NCBI RefSeq assembly: GCF_000372725.1
Contig: NW_005202428.1
Coordinates: 2,846,722 to 2,910,721, forward strand
Reading direction: 5' to 3'
Length of the DNA: 64,000 nucleotides
From: Emiliania huxleyi CCMP1516
Taxonomy: Eukaryota > Haptophyta > Isochrysidales > Noelaerhabdaceae
In this document: piece after piece, positions 20,490 through 30,365 of the stretch
Position numbering within the stretch: position 1 is the first letter of the stretch
How the letters are laid out: every line of letters starts with the position of its first letter
The notes under the pieces: generated by a model
Seen by the model: the letters and a program-made list of their open reading frames with translations, nothing else
Database searches by the model: none
Told to the model about the DNA's origin: nothing
Translations under genes and position numbers: made by a program

Positions 20490-22760
20490 CAGCAAAAGAG
20501 GATGTACTGTGCTGCACGAATGGTTGCACAGGTGTGACCACGGCGCCGCAGGCGCCTGTTGATGGGTCCAGGTGATAGCCCTGGATGGGCAATGCATACG
20601 CCTAGTTGGACCTCGAGTTGGACCTCAGATCGCCTGACCGCGTCCCGGTGCTCTGTGGTCGGATTTGTGACGCCGCCGCACCGCGCCGCGGCCGGGGGCA
20701 CTCCGGAGGCCAAGGATGGCCGTGGCGGACCCGGACGAGCTCTGGGAGAGGTGGAGTGTCATTGAGTAGATTGTAGAGACAGATCGTGTGCACAATATCT
20801 CTCACTCTAGCTAAGCCAGGGGAGGCGATGCCGGGGCCGTACAGCAGCTTCGAGCTTGATGGTGCTTCGCCGAAGACGGCTAGTGCTAGTCCCCCATCGG
20901 GAGGACGACCCCGGCTCTACTCGCCGACCACACCCACGGGGACTCGGACGCGATGGATAAAAAAGACGGAACCCCCTCTGCGCGGCACACAAAGTCAAAA
21001 ACGAGATCGCGGCATCGCGCGCACGGCGGCGCCACAACGGGGCACGGCGGCGGGCGGGGCCCCATCTCACAGTAGGTGTCCGTTTTATTTATTTATTTAG
21101 TTCATGGGCGTCTCAAAACTCGTCGATCACCACTTAACCCCTAAACGGCGTTCCTTAAAAAGAAAGAAAGAAAACAGACAACCCAAGGGAGGGATGGGAG
21201 GACGGCACGCCGCCACCACACAGGGATTTTAAGGAGAGGAGTGTGATGCGCTAGCCGTCGCCCACCCTAGGGAGTCTGCCTCTTCCTATCTCTTTTCGCA
21301 GTCTCTCGCCGATTCTCGCTGCAACCTTCATGCCACCTCGCGGCCGTCCCACTCTCGTCGTTCTCTCCCTTGTCACTTCCTCCTCTGTCGCGTCATTCTC
21401 TTCTGCCTCGTCCTGCGCCGCCGCCGCCTGCCGTTCCCTTGTTCTCTCGGCTTCTTTCGCCTTTCGGCGCAGCTCCGCCCTCCTTGCTGCATATCCTGGC
21501 CCCTCGAGTCTATCGAGCTCCCCTCGCGCAAGGACCACATTTCTGACTCCCACTCCGATCATTTGCCTGCAGGTCATGTTGTTGCTCAGGTCCACTCTCT
21601 CTTCGAACACTCGTGCCTCTACGGATGATGCCGGCGCTGGGGTCCCCTTCGGATGCATCGTGACATCTGACAACTGAATTTCCACTGGTTCGTCCTCCTC
21701 GGAGTCATCTTCCCCGTCCTCCTTCCGTTCGGCTCTTCGCTCGGTACGTTCGGTGTGGCTCACCCTCCATGCCGTGAACAGGCGCTTTATCCACCCTATA
21801 TTCTTCTCTCGTTCCTCTGCCCGTGCCTTGGTCTTGTCGTTGTTTCGCACCCATGTCTGTATGGCAATCGAGGCTGCCTTCCCCACTACCTGTAGTTCAC
21901 TCGTCACCTCTCCCGCGAGCTCCCTTCTCTTTCTTTCGGGTATGGAGTCCGTGAGTGCGGCGTTCCTTTACATATGTAAAGGAACTCATTGTTATTTTAT
22001 TCCTTTGTAAAATCCTTTGCAGGACGGCTGGTCGGAGCGACGGCCGATCCAGCAGTCGTCTGCGACATGGTAGTGGCCCCGGGTCATGTGCAGCTGGTCC
22101 CGAGCGGCTCAGGTCCCAGATCGAATCTCGGACCCACAGATTCTAGATTCCTTTAGATTCCCTGGATTCCCGCAACAACGATCTCTTAGCGGCGGCAAAC
22201 AGAGGCGCAACTCTGCCAGCAGCGAGGAGGCTCCTGCTGCTCAGCTACCGAGGCCTGGTGGCGTCGGCTGCTGCGTGGAGAAGACAGCAGCACTGTCCGA
22301 CCTCAAAACATGCACAACAAGCGGGATTTGTGACTCTGTCTTCGATTCTTCAGTCGCTCTGCCGGACGCGCTCGCTTTGTCGCGAGGGTCACCTGTGCAA
22401 GCCGTGTGGACGCCCAGAATAGCCTCCCCTGGCTTAGCTAGACTGAGAGATATTGTGCACATGGTCAGCCTCTACAATATATACGCTGACACTTTACCTC
22501 CCAGAGCTCGTCCCGGTCCGTCACGGCCATCCTCGGCCTCCGGAGGGCCCCTGGCCGCGGCGCGGTGCGGCGGCGTCACAAATCCGACGTCAGTTCACCG
22601 GGACGCGATCGGGCGATCTGAAGTCCAACTAGGCGTATGGATTGCCCGCCCAGGGCTATCACCTGGACCCCTCAATGGACGCCTGCGGTGCCGCCCCCAC
22701 GAGGTGTTGTTCACACCTGTCCAACCATTCGTGCAGCAGGGACGCGCTGTGTGTGGCTGG
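20490..22760. mobile_element. Fold-back element with about 320-bp inverted arms
   Basis: The arm at about 20520-20835 is repeated, inverted and diverged, at about 22430-22745. Both contain, in mirror order, the ATTCGTGCAGC.. / ..TGGTTGCACAGG end, the TGATAGCCCTGG box, the GTCGGATTTGTGACGCCGCC box and the TGTGCACAATATCTCTCA box. Between the arms lie an open minus-strand frame and a perfect 18-bp palindrome (CCTTTACATATGTAAAGG) at 21966-21983. A degenerate single arm also occurs at 1790-1905. Confidence 0.65.
21251..21907 (-). CDS. Charged coiled-coil hypothetical protein inside the fold-back element
   Basis: A 218-residue frame rich in Arg and Glu (for example KTKARAEEREKNIGWIKRLFTAW and RKAKEAERTRERQAAAAQDEAEE), predicted helical, with a less biased centre (SSVEARVFEERVDLSNNMTC..MIGVGVRNVVL). 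The frame starts at a GTG and has no upstream in-frame ATG before a stop, so it is either spliced or a fragment. Its position between inverted arms suggests it belongs to the element. Confidence 0.35.
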   Translation of the reverse strand: MTSELQVVGKAASIAIQTWVRNNDKTKARAEEREKNIGWIKRLFTAWRVSHTERTERRAERKEDGEDDSEEDEPVEIQLSDVTMHPKGTPAPASSVEARVFEERVDLSNNMTCRQMIGVGVRNVVLARGELDRLEGPGYAARRAELRRKAKEAERTRERQAAAAQDEAEENDATEEEVTRERTTRVGRPRGGMKVAARIGERLRKEIGRGRLPRVGDG

Positions 22761-23321
22761 CAGCAAACTCAAATGACGACGGGTTGCAGCCTCGTAGCTC
22801 AACGGCAACATTGTGCATGAGGAAGGCTGATAGAAGTAGCACCAGCCACACAACCAACAGCTTCTGGAGAGTATGCGGAGCGCAAGCAGCCGGTGATCAA
22901 AGGCGTGTGTTGCTGTCGGTGGCAGATTGCCACAGGGACGCCGGCGCTTCGGTGCGTGGCTTCGTCACAATTTTCCACCGCTCAACTTGGAGGCAGTGTG
23001 TCTAGTAGCGTGCTACACCTATGACGGCGGACCTCACTGGGGCGCCGACGTGCGACGACCGTCTGGGATCGAAAGACGAAACCGCGTCCTCCAGGAGCTC
23101 GTGCAGTCTGCAGAGCGCGCTCCGGAGCTCTGTGGCGGAAAATTTAAAGGGAACGTGGTGGCTTCCCACCGCCTCTGTATGTGCCCAATAAAGTGCTAAC
23201 ACGACCCTCGGGCAGCAGGGGGTATGTGGCGAGCGCACGGAGGCACAGTTAGGCCGCCGTGATATCGCCCTTCCGGGCACCCCGTTTCGGTAGCCGTTTA
23301 GGGGTTAAGACTTGCATTTAC
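22761..23321. other. Intergenic, nothing firm
   Basis: No supported gene. A TAGCTCAACGG motif near 22795 resembles a tRNA A box, but no B box or fold follows. Confidence 0.4.
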
Positions 23322-24152
23322 TCACCTGTCCAACATATCGCCCTCCGCGGCCGCCGCCGGACCTAATGATCGCTCGTCTGCAGCAAAAGCAGCGAAGCAG
23401 CGGCCGAGCGCGATGGAGTCGAGCGTGACTGCGCAATAGCACGGCCCGGTGATGGACGAGAGCGCGGCCCACGAGGGGTCGAGACCGAGCGGGACGTAGT
23501 CTGCCGCCTCGGGAAGGTAGTGCCACGCCCCCGCAAAGATGAACGGCAGCTCGGCGAGAGGGCCGACAAGGCCGACAAGCAGCGCCTGGGTGCCGGGAGC
23601 AGGTCACGCAGGCCGGGGGGGGGGGGGGGGAATAGAGAGCTGCTGCGTGGGCTAGCGCACCAGCACTGCAGAGGCGAGTGTGCCATCGAGCGCTGCCCAC
23701 TGGATCGTGCAGGCGATGGCCAGCAGCGCAAGAGAGGAGCTGGGAGCGAGCGCCGAGAGCTGCAGTATTTCTGATAGCTTGATGATGGCCACAGTCGACG
23801 CGACAGCGGCGGCGGCTCGTGCTGGCGGCGCGTACTCTGCCATCGTGCTGAGCCGGCGTGTCCCAACTACACGCTCAGCAGCGGCGGGAAGCGCGCCACC
23901 GAGGACCGCGTAGGTGAGAGCCAGGAGCGGCGGGATGAGCAGGCTCGTCCGCGCCTCGCCCAGCGGCAGCGGCAGCGACACGGGTAGCACATCATACCGC
24001 AGTAGCGCCTGGTTGTGGACGGCGTCAACCAGCGGCCCCGCGGTCGCGCCAAACCCGCCGAGCCGCAGCAGCACGCCAGGGCGGAGCGTGTCGGTGCGTA
24101 GTGGCGGGGGAGTGAGGGCCAGCAGCTGCACCGAGAGCGAGTGGATCGCCAT
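23322..24152 (-). CDS. INSIG-like polytopic membrane protein
   Basis: Two exons (24152-23661 and 23585-23322) join in phase 0 across a GT-AG intron of 75 bp that includes a 14-base poly-G/C run, giving about 251 residues. Hydrophobic spans are separated by short loops, among them SLLIPPLLALTYAVLGGALPA, AAAAVASTVAIIKLSEILQL, SLALLAIACTIQWAALDGT, ALLVGLVGPLAELPFIF and WAALSSITGPCYCAVTLDSIALGRCF. The layout and length (animal INSIGs are 225-277 residues), the W..LDGT motif before a glycine-containing span and the final GR.F all resemble insulin-induced gene proteins, the ER sterol sensors that bind SCAP and HMG-CoA reductase. Direct identity is low, so another four- to six-span family is possible. 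It ends MLDR and lies close to repeat DNA. Confidence 0.5.
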
Positions 24153-24654
24153 TCTTCGCGGCACTCCTGTTCACGCGCGACTTCGGGCACTGTTGGAATC
24201 CGGATTTCCGTCTGTGGAGTGTGCTCGGTGATCCGAAGGTCGCCCGCAGGCGCATTTTGTATACCGAGGCGGTGCCCGGTGCCGAACCTGTCGGACATTG
24301 AGACAGCATGTAGATCCCTGGGCGAGGGTGATGGCGTCCCCGTCGGGTCAGGGAGGCTGAAGGCGGACGCCAGCAGCCCCGTGGAGGTAGACCGCTCGTC
24401 TAGCCAATCAGCCTTAAGCGAGCGGTCTGGCCGTTGGAATGGCCGAGGTTGGTGGACTTGCGTCCCCGCACGCCTCACGCGGCCTCTGGCTGGAGCGGGA
24501 TCGCAAGCGAGTCCCCCAGGCCGGCGCGCGTCTTCCGAGAGAGGAGCGGGAGCGAGGGACCTCCTTAGAGCTTAGTAAGCCGGCATGCAGGCGCATGCAC
24601 GGCCGTTCAAGAAACTTTCCCAGCCATTGGAATGGCTGCGCTCCCGCCCCTCAC

Positions 24655-24726
24655 CGGGCCGAACGGGTAGTAGGCGTTGGCGCCGAAGAGGGAGGAGTCG
24701 CCGAAGGACGGGTAGTCGTCGGTCAT
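24655..24726 (-). CDS. Possible 5' exon of an unidentified gene
   Basis: ATG-initiated 24-codon segment MTDDYPSFGDSSLFGANAYY.. ending CCG|GTGAGG, a good GT donor. The composition is unlike the repeat DNA around it. It lies 500 bp upstream of, and on the same strand as, the INSIG-like gene, but the simplest splice (to the AG at about 24171) does not keep that frame. It may belong to that gene through another exon, or be chance. Confidence 0.25.
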
Positions 24727-24904
24727 GCGGGGGCTTGCGGGGGGAGGAGGAGTCGGCGAGCAGCAGGGAGGAGAAATGCCTGAGAGGGTGGGGAGGGAGG
24801 CGTGAGGCGCGAGGTGAGGGGCGTGGGGGCGCGGGGCGCGGGGCGTGCGTGGGACGCGCGGCGTGAGGCGCAGGGCGTGAGGCGGGAGGGCGCGGGGGCA
24901 AGGA

Positions 24905-24905
24905 G

Positions 24906-24985
<80 letters not shown>
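24905..24985. repeat. (TG)n microsatellite
   Basis: About 40 uninterrupted TG dinucleotides. Flanked on the left by a GGGGCGCGGGGCGTG-type degenerate repeat (24790-24900). Confidence 0.97.
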
Positions 24986-24986
<1 letters not shown>

Positions 24987-25149
24987 GGTTTGTTTGTGCG
25001 AGGGCTGGGCGGGGCAGGGCAGGGCGGCGGCGAGCGGCGAGCGGCGTCGGCGAGATCGGCGACGAAGAGAGGCGATGGTGACGTACACGGCGGCAGTGTT
25101 CACGGCGCTGGTGGCGGCCCCGCGCAGCGGCGGCGGCGCCCTGAGTGAG

Positions 25150-25640
25150 GCAGACTGCCCTGCACAGCCTGCTGGGCACGCTCCCGGCGAGCGGCGCGCC
25201 ATGCGGGCCCGCCGCGGGCGACGCGGGCGGCGAGCCGACACGCGTGTCGCAGGCGTAGACAGCACTGGCGAAGCGAGGCGGCCGGCGCCGGCCCCGGAGG
25301 CGGCTGCAGTAAGAGCAGGAGGCAGAAGTCACTGTCCAAGGCGTACTGAGCAGGCTGCCATCGAGCAGCGCGCCATGCGGGCCTGCCGCCGGCGACGAGA
25401 TTGGAGAGCCGACAGGCATCGAAGAGGTAGCCGCAGGTAGGTACTGAGGAGGGCCATCGCGCCCGAGGCGGTCCGCGCCGGCCCTGCAGGCCGTCTCAGA
25501 GAGCCTGGCGAGGCTGTACAGAATGCCGAGAGCATACTGAGCAGGCTGCCGTCGAGCGACGAGCCATGCTGGCTCGTCGCAGGCGATGAGGTCGAGGAGC
25601 CGATCGGAGCGTCGCAGAGGCTGCAGCCGACCAGCGACCA
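25150..25640. repeat. Degenerate tandem repeat of about 190 bp
   Basis: Three diverged units, near 25160, 25345 and 25540. Each contains GAGCAGGCTGCCRTCGAGC or a variant, then a GCCATGCKGGC box, then GGCGAYGAG, then GAGCCGA. The same period appears in translation on the minus strand as SPAxGPHGAxLDGSLLS-type repeats, so a repeat-containing protein cannot be excluded. No start, stop or splice structure could be built around it. Confidence 0.55.
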
Positions 25641-26431
25641 CTGCCGTTCGCCCTCGGGCCCAGGGGTGGAAGGCAAGCTTCCTGGCGTTTCTGGCGAGCG
25701 TCCAGACGTCGCAGAGCACCCGGCAGGCGCGCAGCGATCCAAATTTTTGCTCACCGCACGGCCGTGCAAGCCGTCGGTCGGTGGTGATGGTCGGCGTCGG
25801 CGCGCGCGCCGACCAACGCGGCGGCGGTGGGCGTCATGACTCATGTGGCGGGCGTGGGACCACATTGTGCGAATTTCGGCGGTTCGTAATCCACGTAGAC
25901 ATCAAGAGTCTGGAGTGTGGAGACAGCCAAGTGACAGGAACGTGGCAAACGGGGGCGACGGGACGCGGTCGATGGCCTCGCCCGCGCGCCTTTCCTTTAC
26001 GCGATGCCGATGGCTGCCATCCTTTTAGGGCAGCCTCCCCGCCCGCTATGTGTGGGCACCCTATAGCCACGTCGAGCCGGAGCGTGGTGCGTGGACCGGT
26101 GGAGGGTGGATGGAGCGTCGCGAGAGCGTGGCCTCTAGAGGCCCCCCGCTGCGGCGGCGCGCCTGCATGAACTGCATGCTGCAAAGACCAAAAAGTGCAA
26201 ACCAGCCTGGGCATGTGCTGCATACCGCGCACAGCACACCGCACATGGTGCGCGAGATAACTCATCTGAAAGGATGATAAAAGCAAGAGAGGAACAAGCA
26301 AAGTGCTCCAAGCGCTCCAAAAACAAAACACCCCGACGGCGCATACGCTCTCTGAGCTGCCGTCTGACGCACAGCGGCGGCGGCGGGTGGGGTGTGACGA
26401 GCTAGGCGGGGTGCAGCGTTTCGAGGGCTGC
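25641..26431. other. Intergenic, no gene supported
   Basis: Composition falls toward balanced GC near 26170-26330. No frame is conserved with known families. It contains the 3' flank of the BFR1-like gene. Confidence 0.4.
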
Positions 26432-29078
26432 TCAGAAGCCGAACGCCTCCATCAGGTCGTCGGCCGTCGCATCCCCGCCGTGCACGTCCACCTCCGAGGC
26501 GTCAAACTTGTGCAGGCCGCCCGCCGCCTTCTTGCCCGACGCCTCGAGCTCCTGCATCTTCCGCACGCGCTCCTCCTCCACCGCGGCCGCCTCCTTGGCC
26601 TTGCGCGCCAGGTCCTCCTGCTTCTTCTTCAGGTCCGCCGCCTCGTCAAAGGCCGGCGCCGCCGCACCGGCGGCGGGCGCCTCGCCCGCCGCCTCCCCCC
26701 CGAGGTGGAGACCAACCTTCACGGTGCTCTCCGAGGTCGCCTGGATCGTGACCAGCTCCGACGACCCGTTGGCAGCCGCTTCCGCCGCTGCGGGCGCCGG
26801 CCCAGGCGCCTCCTCCTCGTCGCCGCCGCCCTCGCCCACGTCGCCAAAGCCAAACGCGTCCATCAGGTCGTCGGCCGTCGCGTCCCCGCCGTGCACGTCC
26901 ACCTCCGAGGCGTCAAACTTGTGCAGGCCGCCCGCCGCCTTCTTGCCCGACGCCTCGAGCTCCTGCATCTTCCGCACGCGCTCCTCCTCCACCGCGGCCG
27001 CCTCCTTGGCCTTGCGCGCCAGGTCCTCCTGCTTCTTCTTCAGGTCCGCCGCCTCGTCAAAGGCCGGCGCCTCCCCCGACGCCGAGGCCCCCTCGGCCGC
27101 CTCCTCCTCCTTCTCCTCCTCCTTCTCCTCCTTCTCCTCCGCCTTCTCCTCCTTCTTCTCCTTCTTCTTCTTGGGCGGCGCCGTCTTGAGCCACTCGCGC
27201 TTGGCGAGCAGCTCCGTGTGCAGTGCGGGGCAGTCGTCCGACGAGGCCGGCGCGGTGAAGCCCAGCTTTGCGAACGAGGCGAGCGAGTCGACCGAGTGGC
27301 TGAGCTTGGTCGGCTTCGGCTTGTGCGGCGCCGCCGCGCCGCCGCCCGGGCCGGCCGTGCCGCCCTTCCGCTTGCCCTTCTTCGACTTGAGCGCGGCGAG
27401 GTAGTCGTCGTCGTCGTCGCGCTTGAGCACCTTGGTGCCCTTTGGCGCCTCCTCAGGCGAGACCTCCTTCTTGGCCTCCACCTCGACCGCGGCCTTGGGC
27501 AGGTACTTCTCGACATAGCTGATGAGCTGCTCGCAGAGGTACTTCTCCTCCTCCCACGGGTCGCGCTTCGCCTCCTCCTCCTCCTTAGCCAGGCGCCACG
27601 CCTCCCGCTCCGCCTCGCGCGCCGCGTTGCGCGCCTCCCACTCCTTTTGCTTTTGCTCGCGGATCGCCTTGGTGTAGGCGAACCACTCCTTGCGCTGCTC
27701 GTTGTGCTCGTCGCGGATGCGGCGCACCTGCGCGCGGGCGGCGATGGTCGAAGACGAAACTGCGGTGGGTGGCGGCCCGACCGGGTGCGGACCGAGGGAG
27801 GGACGCCGCCGGGGGCGAGGGCGGGGCGAGGGCGAGGGCGGTCCGAGGGCGGCGAGGGCCGGGGCGAGGGCGGGGCGAGGGCCGGGGGAGAGGGAGGAGA
27901 GGAGGAGCCGGTCGAGGATAGACGCGCGGCGGGGGTGCGGGTGCGGGGCCCTCCGCCGCGCCTCGTCGCGGATCTCGCCGATCTCCTTGCGCAGCTGGTC
28001 GCGCTCCTTGTAGAGGGCGGGCAGGTCGGAGCGCTTTGCGTCCTCCTTCGCCTTGGCCGCGTCCATCTCGGCGCGCCACTTCTCCTCCTCCTCCTTGGAG
28101 GAGTTGAGCTCGGCGTTCTTGGCCTTGAGCTGGGTGTACAGCTCGTTGTGGTGCTCCTTGACCCCGCGCAGCGACTCCTGCGCCTCGTCGAACTGCTTGA
28201 TCATTGGCTTGTTTGCGGCGAGCCGCTTGATGTCCTCGATGATCTTCTTGTCCTCCTTGACCGAGGTGGAGGTGGTCTGCTGCTGCATCTCCAGCGCCTG
28301 TGAGGCGAGGCCACGGGTGTCGGCGCGTGCGCCGCGCGCCGCCGCCGAGGCGTGGCCCGAGCGAGAGTGGCCGCTGGCTGCGTCCGGCCGGCGGCCGCCG
28401 AGCCGCCGCCGCCCTGTGGGGGAGTGGTGTCCCTCCGCGCGCGCTCCGCACCTTGATCTTCCGCTCGATGTCCTCGACGGAGAAGAACTGCAGCTCCGCC
28501 TTTAGCCGCTGGGTCAGGTCCTGCTGCTGCTTCTTGAGCTCGTCCGCCGAGGAGATCTGGTCATAGATGGACCGCTTCTCTTGCAGCAGCCGGCGCGATT
28601 CGGCGCGGACCACGTTGAACTTGCTGCGAGCGGCCGTGAACTCGGCGTTCTCGGTCGGCTGGTTGCGCGTGTCCACCGTCGCCTTGATCTGCTCCAGCCG
28701 CGCCTGCTTGTCCACGAGCTTGTCGTCCTGCTCCTGCAGACGCTGCTTCAGCAGAGCGTCGTCTGGCTTGCTGACCTTCTTGATCTCCTTTGGCTTCTCG
28801 TCCTTGGGCTTCTCCTCGACGGGCCCGGCATCCTACCGCCGGGACAGGCGGGGGTTGGAGTCACGCGGAACGCAAAAGCAGCAGAACACCATCGGTTCTG
28901 CGTGCAGCGCTCCCGGCGCAGGCGCTGAGACCGCCTCTGCCCTCTGTGCTTGGCTGCCGCCGCAGCCCCGTCCCGAGGCACGCACACGCGCAGCAGAAGG
29001 CCGTGTGTGTGTGGCGTCGCCGCCGGTGGCGCGCACCGTTGGGACGGGCTCAGCGTTCGCGGCCTCTTCTGCTGCCAT
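26432..29078 (-). CDS. BFR1-like (nuclear segregation protein) coiled-coil protein
   Basis: Four exons (29078-29037, 28832-28452, 28297-27962, 27727-26432), all phase 0, give 684 residues. Introns 1 and 2 are GT-AG; intron 3 is GC-AG. After MAAEEAANAEPVPT|DAGPVEEKPK, a long coiled coil contains KKQQQDLTQRLKAELQFFSVEDIERKIK, EEDIKRLAANKPMIKQFDEA-type sequence and DQLRKEIGEIRDE|VRRIRDEHN, the pattern of fungal and algal Bfr1 proteins. Yeast Bfr1 associates with polysomes and mRNPs and is linked to secretion and nuclear segregation. The C-terminal third is acidic and lysine-rich and carries two nearly identical 74-residue modules, each ending in a GGDATADDLMxAFGF motif. The gene's promoter, exon 1, intron 1 and the start of exon 2 are duplicated at 32066. 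Confidence 0.75.
26438..26660 (-). repeat. C-terminal coding module, copy 2 of a tandem pair
   Basis: About 223 bp nearly identical to 26850-27072 within the same exon. Each copy encodes APAFDEAADLKKKQEDLARK..GLHKFDASEVDVHGGDATADDLM followed by EAFGF or DAFGF. A linker of about 60 residues separates the modules. The near-identity at nucleotide level suggests a recent duplication or ongoing gene conversion. Confidence 0.95.
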
Positions 29079-29306
29079 CAGCTTTCTTGCGCTTAGCGCG
29101 GAGCCACGCCGCCCCTGAAAGATAGGATGCAGGCAAAAAGAAAGCAGCGCCAAAAAACAAGCCGCTTTCGCACGGATCGGCCCTCTTTATTTCGCGACCT
29201 CGGCCTCACGGGTCACGGCGCAACCCGGCTCTTTCTTGGAGCACTTACTTGGTCTTGGAGTGCGATTGGTTGGTAACCTCAGTCCTCACACCCAGGGCAA
29301 AGAAAG
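28758..29306 (-). repeat. Segmental duplication, source copy (5' end of the BFR1-like gene)
   Basis: 549 bp matching 32066-32614 at a constant offset of 3308 bp with no indel. By eye I find one substitution (A at about 29150, G at 32458). It covers the upstream region, exon 1, intron 1 and exon 2 through KVSKPDD. Both copies end at a GGGCAAAGAAAG motif on the outer side. Confidence 0.97.
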
Positions 29307-29312
29307 AAAGAG

Positions 29313-30206
29313 TCTGAGGGAGGGTGTAGAGGATGTAGAGTGTAGAGCGCTGTAGAGCTGTAGAGCTGTAGAGCTGTAGAGCGCTGTAGAGCTGTAGAGC
29401 TCTACATCCGGCGCGTGACGATGTGAGTCCGATGTAGAGCGATGTAGAGCGCGATTTTGCTGTAGAGTTGGTTGTAGAGGCTCTACAGCCAAACCGCCGG
29501 GAAGGCAGTGACTCAAAGAGGTCGAGTCGCACTAATGGGGTGTCTCCGAGCTTACTGGAGCTCTGATGGACGGCCCTGACTATCCCTGACACACAGAGAG
29601 TCACTCTGACGGCACACAACACCCTATAACTGCGTCATGACCAGCCTGCCATGCGTCGCCGGTGCCGCATTCGTCGCTGTGCTTCGTTAGCAGGCGGTGG
29701 ACTGTCGGCTGCGAGGACGATCGCATTTGCGCGAGGCGAGGCGGGCATTGCTGCGCGTTGCATGCGCCATGACTCGCGCCAGCGCGTGCGGGAGCTCCTG
29801 GCTGAGCGTTGAGTCCAGGCGAGTTGCGCTGGCCACTATCGCTACGCCGAGCCGAGCTGACGCGCCGAGGCGCCGGCCAGTCGCAGCCGTGAGGCATGCC
29901 ACAGCAGCAGAGGCACCTGCCACCCATTGGGCGGGCAGACAGAACGCCAGGGCAGCACTGGCAAGTGCAACGCGCCTCATGTCGGAGAGCGACCGTGCCT
30001 CGTTCGCCGCTTACGATGTAGAGTTTGTTGTAGAGATTTCACGTTGTAGAGCGCCTCTACATCGCTCTACAACGCACCCGCCTCGTCACGCGGCGGATGT
30101 AGAGCTCTACAGCTCTACAGCGCTCCAGAGCACTCTACATCTCTACATCTCTACAGCGCTCTACACTCTACATCCTCTACACACCCCTAGCTACACCCTC
30201 CCTCAG
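29313..30206. mobile_element. Element with TGTAGAG-array terminal inverted repeats
   Basis: About 890 bp. The left end (CTGAGGGAGGGTGTAG, then a run of TGTAGAG heptamers with AGCGC spacers to about 29490) is mirrored on the right (from about 30016 to 30206, ending CTACACCCTCCCTCAG). The inverted arms are about 170-190 bp. The interior holds one minus-strand frame of 97 residues (29980-29687) with a hydrophobic, signal-like start (MRRVALASAALAFCLPAQWV) and no recognisable domain. No target-site duplication is clear. Confidence 0.75.
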
Positions 30207-30365
30207 GCCAGATGATCGGCATCGGGTTGCGGGCTAGAGAGCCCTAGCCCTGGGGGGTGCGCGTTCGCAGGGAAAGGGCCGTAAAGTAAACACGGGTCTC
30301 CGAGGGTTGGTCTGCGCTTTGGGTTTCCCCTAGCTGCGGAGCACCCCCCCTCTACTCGGAGCTAT
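30207..30365 (-). repeat. Dispersed repeat family C, inverted copy
   Basis: Inverted relative of 4045-4340. Shared features, in mirror order, are the CTAGAGAGCCCTAGCCC palindromic box, the GGGGTGCGCGTTCGCAGG box, the TCTCCGAGGGTT box and the CTCTACTCGGAGCTA box. It abuts the right end of the TGTAGAG element. Confidence 0.65.

Noticed and set aside
22795-22905. Possible tRNA or tRNA-derived SINE (TAGCTCAACGG like an A box)
   Set aside because: No GGTTCRANNCC-type B box and no acceptor stem could be paired.
24895-24990. Poly-Cys/Val or Thr/His repeat protein across the TG tract
   Set aside because: Translation of a (TG)n microsatellite; no start, stop or splice context supports coding.
26303-28303. 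666-codon plus-strand open frame
   Set aside because: Antisense of the BFR1-like exon 4; repetitive Leu/Arg composition without family features.
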